From Deltaproteobacteria bacterium (GTDB taxonomy: Bacteria > Desulfobacterota_C > Deferrisomatia > Deferrisomatales > JACRMM01): 21,445 nucleotides of DNA. Every line of letters starts with the position of its first letter. The stretch's first letter is position 1. Of this stretch, positions 21,220 to 21,445 are shown piece after piece. Made by a program: the position numbers and the translations under genes. Under the pieces are notes generated by a model that saw only the letters and a list, made by a program, of their open reading frames with translations, did no database searches and was not told the DNA's origin. The stretch is from NCBI GenBank assembly GCA_016218905.1, contig JACRCS010000666.1:1-21445 (forward strand), given 5' to 3'.

Positions 21220-21445
21220 CTTTCGCCTTCCGATGGTCTTTCAACTCGATACGTTAAACGTGAGGGCTGTGCGGCCGGCGCTTTCGACGGTCCGAACCAG
21301 CCCTTTGTTCAAGTAAGCCGCTGCGCGGCAGAAAGTCCTAAGAACCGCCACTTCTGACAGATCGCCCGACTCATTCCGACAAGCCGATTCGTCCTCACAG
21401 GCCCCATCGGCCGATCCTCTCCTCCTCACTCCCACAGCCCGGCAC
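21220..21445. other. Window edge upstream of the DUF4258 gene, no recognised gene
   Basis: I see no protein family in this stretch; a 64-codon minus-strand frame (21241-21435) has no recognisable motif. At 21239-21261 TTTCAAC and GTTAAAC lie 8 bp apart. The second fits the GTTRRRY core of integron attC sites, but the pair is far too close for a full site. The region presumably holds the promoter of the DUF4258 operon. Confidence 0.35.

Noticed and set aside
20890..21357. 155-codon + strand frame over the DUF4258 gene
   Set aside because: It is antisense to a recognised DUF4258 protein and has no motif.
21241..21435. 64-codon minus-strand frame at the right edge
   Set aside because: No family match by eye and no ribosome-binding site; kept only as unassigned sequence.

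Overview
The window is a high-GC stretch. A single catabolic gene cluster, all on the + strand (about 1.0 to 18.7 kb), lies between two patches of small toxin-antitoxin-type genes on the - strand. The sequence does not identify the organism. High GC, ferredoxin-dependent 2-oxoacid oxidoreductase genes, phenylacetate-CoA-ligase-like genes and intergenic REP-type hairpins fit a high-GC, probably anaerobic or facultative environmental bacterium, for example of the Desulfobacterota/deltaproteobacterial or Rokubacteria kind. That placement is inference. No rRNA, tRNA, CRISPR array or complete transposase gene was seen.

Layout: 1-216 is one 216-bp imperfect palindrome. It meets the 3' end of a truncated GNAT toxin gene, which still has its intact DUF1778-type antitoxin gene (183-718, -). 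A 306-bp region with operator-like palindromes separates this pair from an unusual regulator: two TetR proteins fused in tandem plus a C-terminal zinc ribbon (1025-2470). Two paralogous PaaK-type CoA ligases follow, the first with a degenerate ATP loop. Next comes a four-subunit 2-oxoacid:ferredoxin oxidoreductase (gamma, delta, alpha, beta; 5664-8861), bracketed by two direct copies of a 144-bp REPIN-like repeat. After it come HyuA and HyuB of the hydantoinase/oxoprolinase/ketone-carboxylase superfamily (HyuB with a C-terminal zinc domain resembling the acetone carboxylase gamma subunit), an Old-Yellow-Enzyme/2,4-dienoyl-CoA-reductase-type flavoprotein, an Asp/Glu/hydantoin-type racemase, an SDR dehydrogenase and a class I acyl-CoA synthetase. 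A small secreted Pro/Ala-rich protein with an internal duplication ends the + strand block.

How the genes may work together (inference): HyuA/HyuB would use ATP to carboxylate a ketone or open a lactam/imide ring. The ligases would make CoA thioesters. The flavoenzyme and SDR would handle C=C and alcohol/ketone chemistry. The oxidoreductase would convert a 2-oxoacid to acyl-CoA and reduced ferredoxin. The TetR-TetR protein is the natural candidate regulator. The substrate cannot be read from the sequence; an aromatic or alicyclic ketone or an N-heterocycle would fit.

From 19.47 kb onward base composition becomes visibly less GC-rich and the genes switch to the - strand. This is a decaying array of small toxin-antitoxin-like cassettes: a DUF4258 gene with a 70-aa partner, a frameshifted BrnT toxin with a BrnA-like antitoxin, a DUF2283 gene, and a YggL/antitoxin chimeric remnant. 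They are separated by related palindromic repeats of about 50-92 bp, recalling an integron-like cassette array. Several + strand leaders carry short tandem repeats of 7-9 bp just upstream of the gene start.
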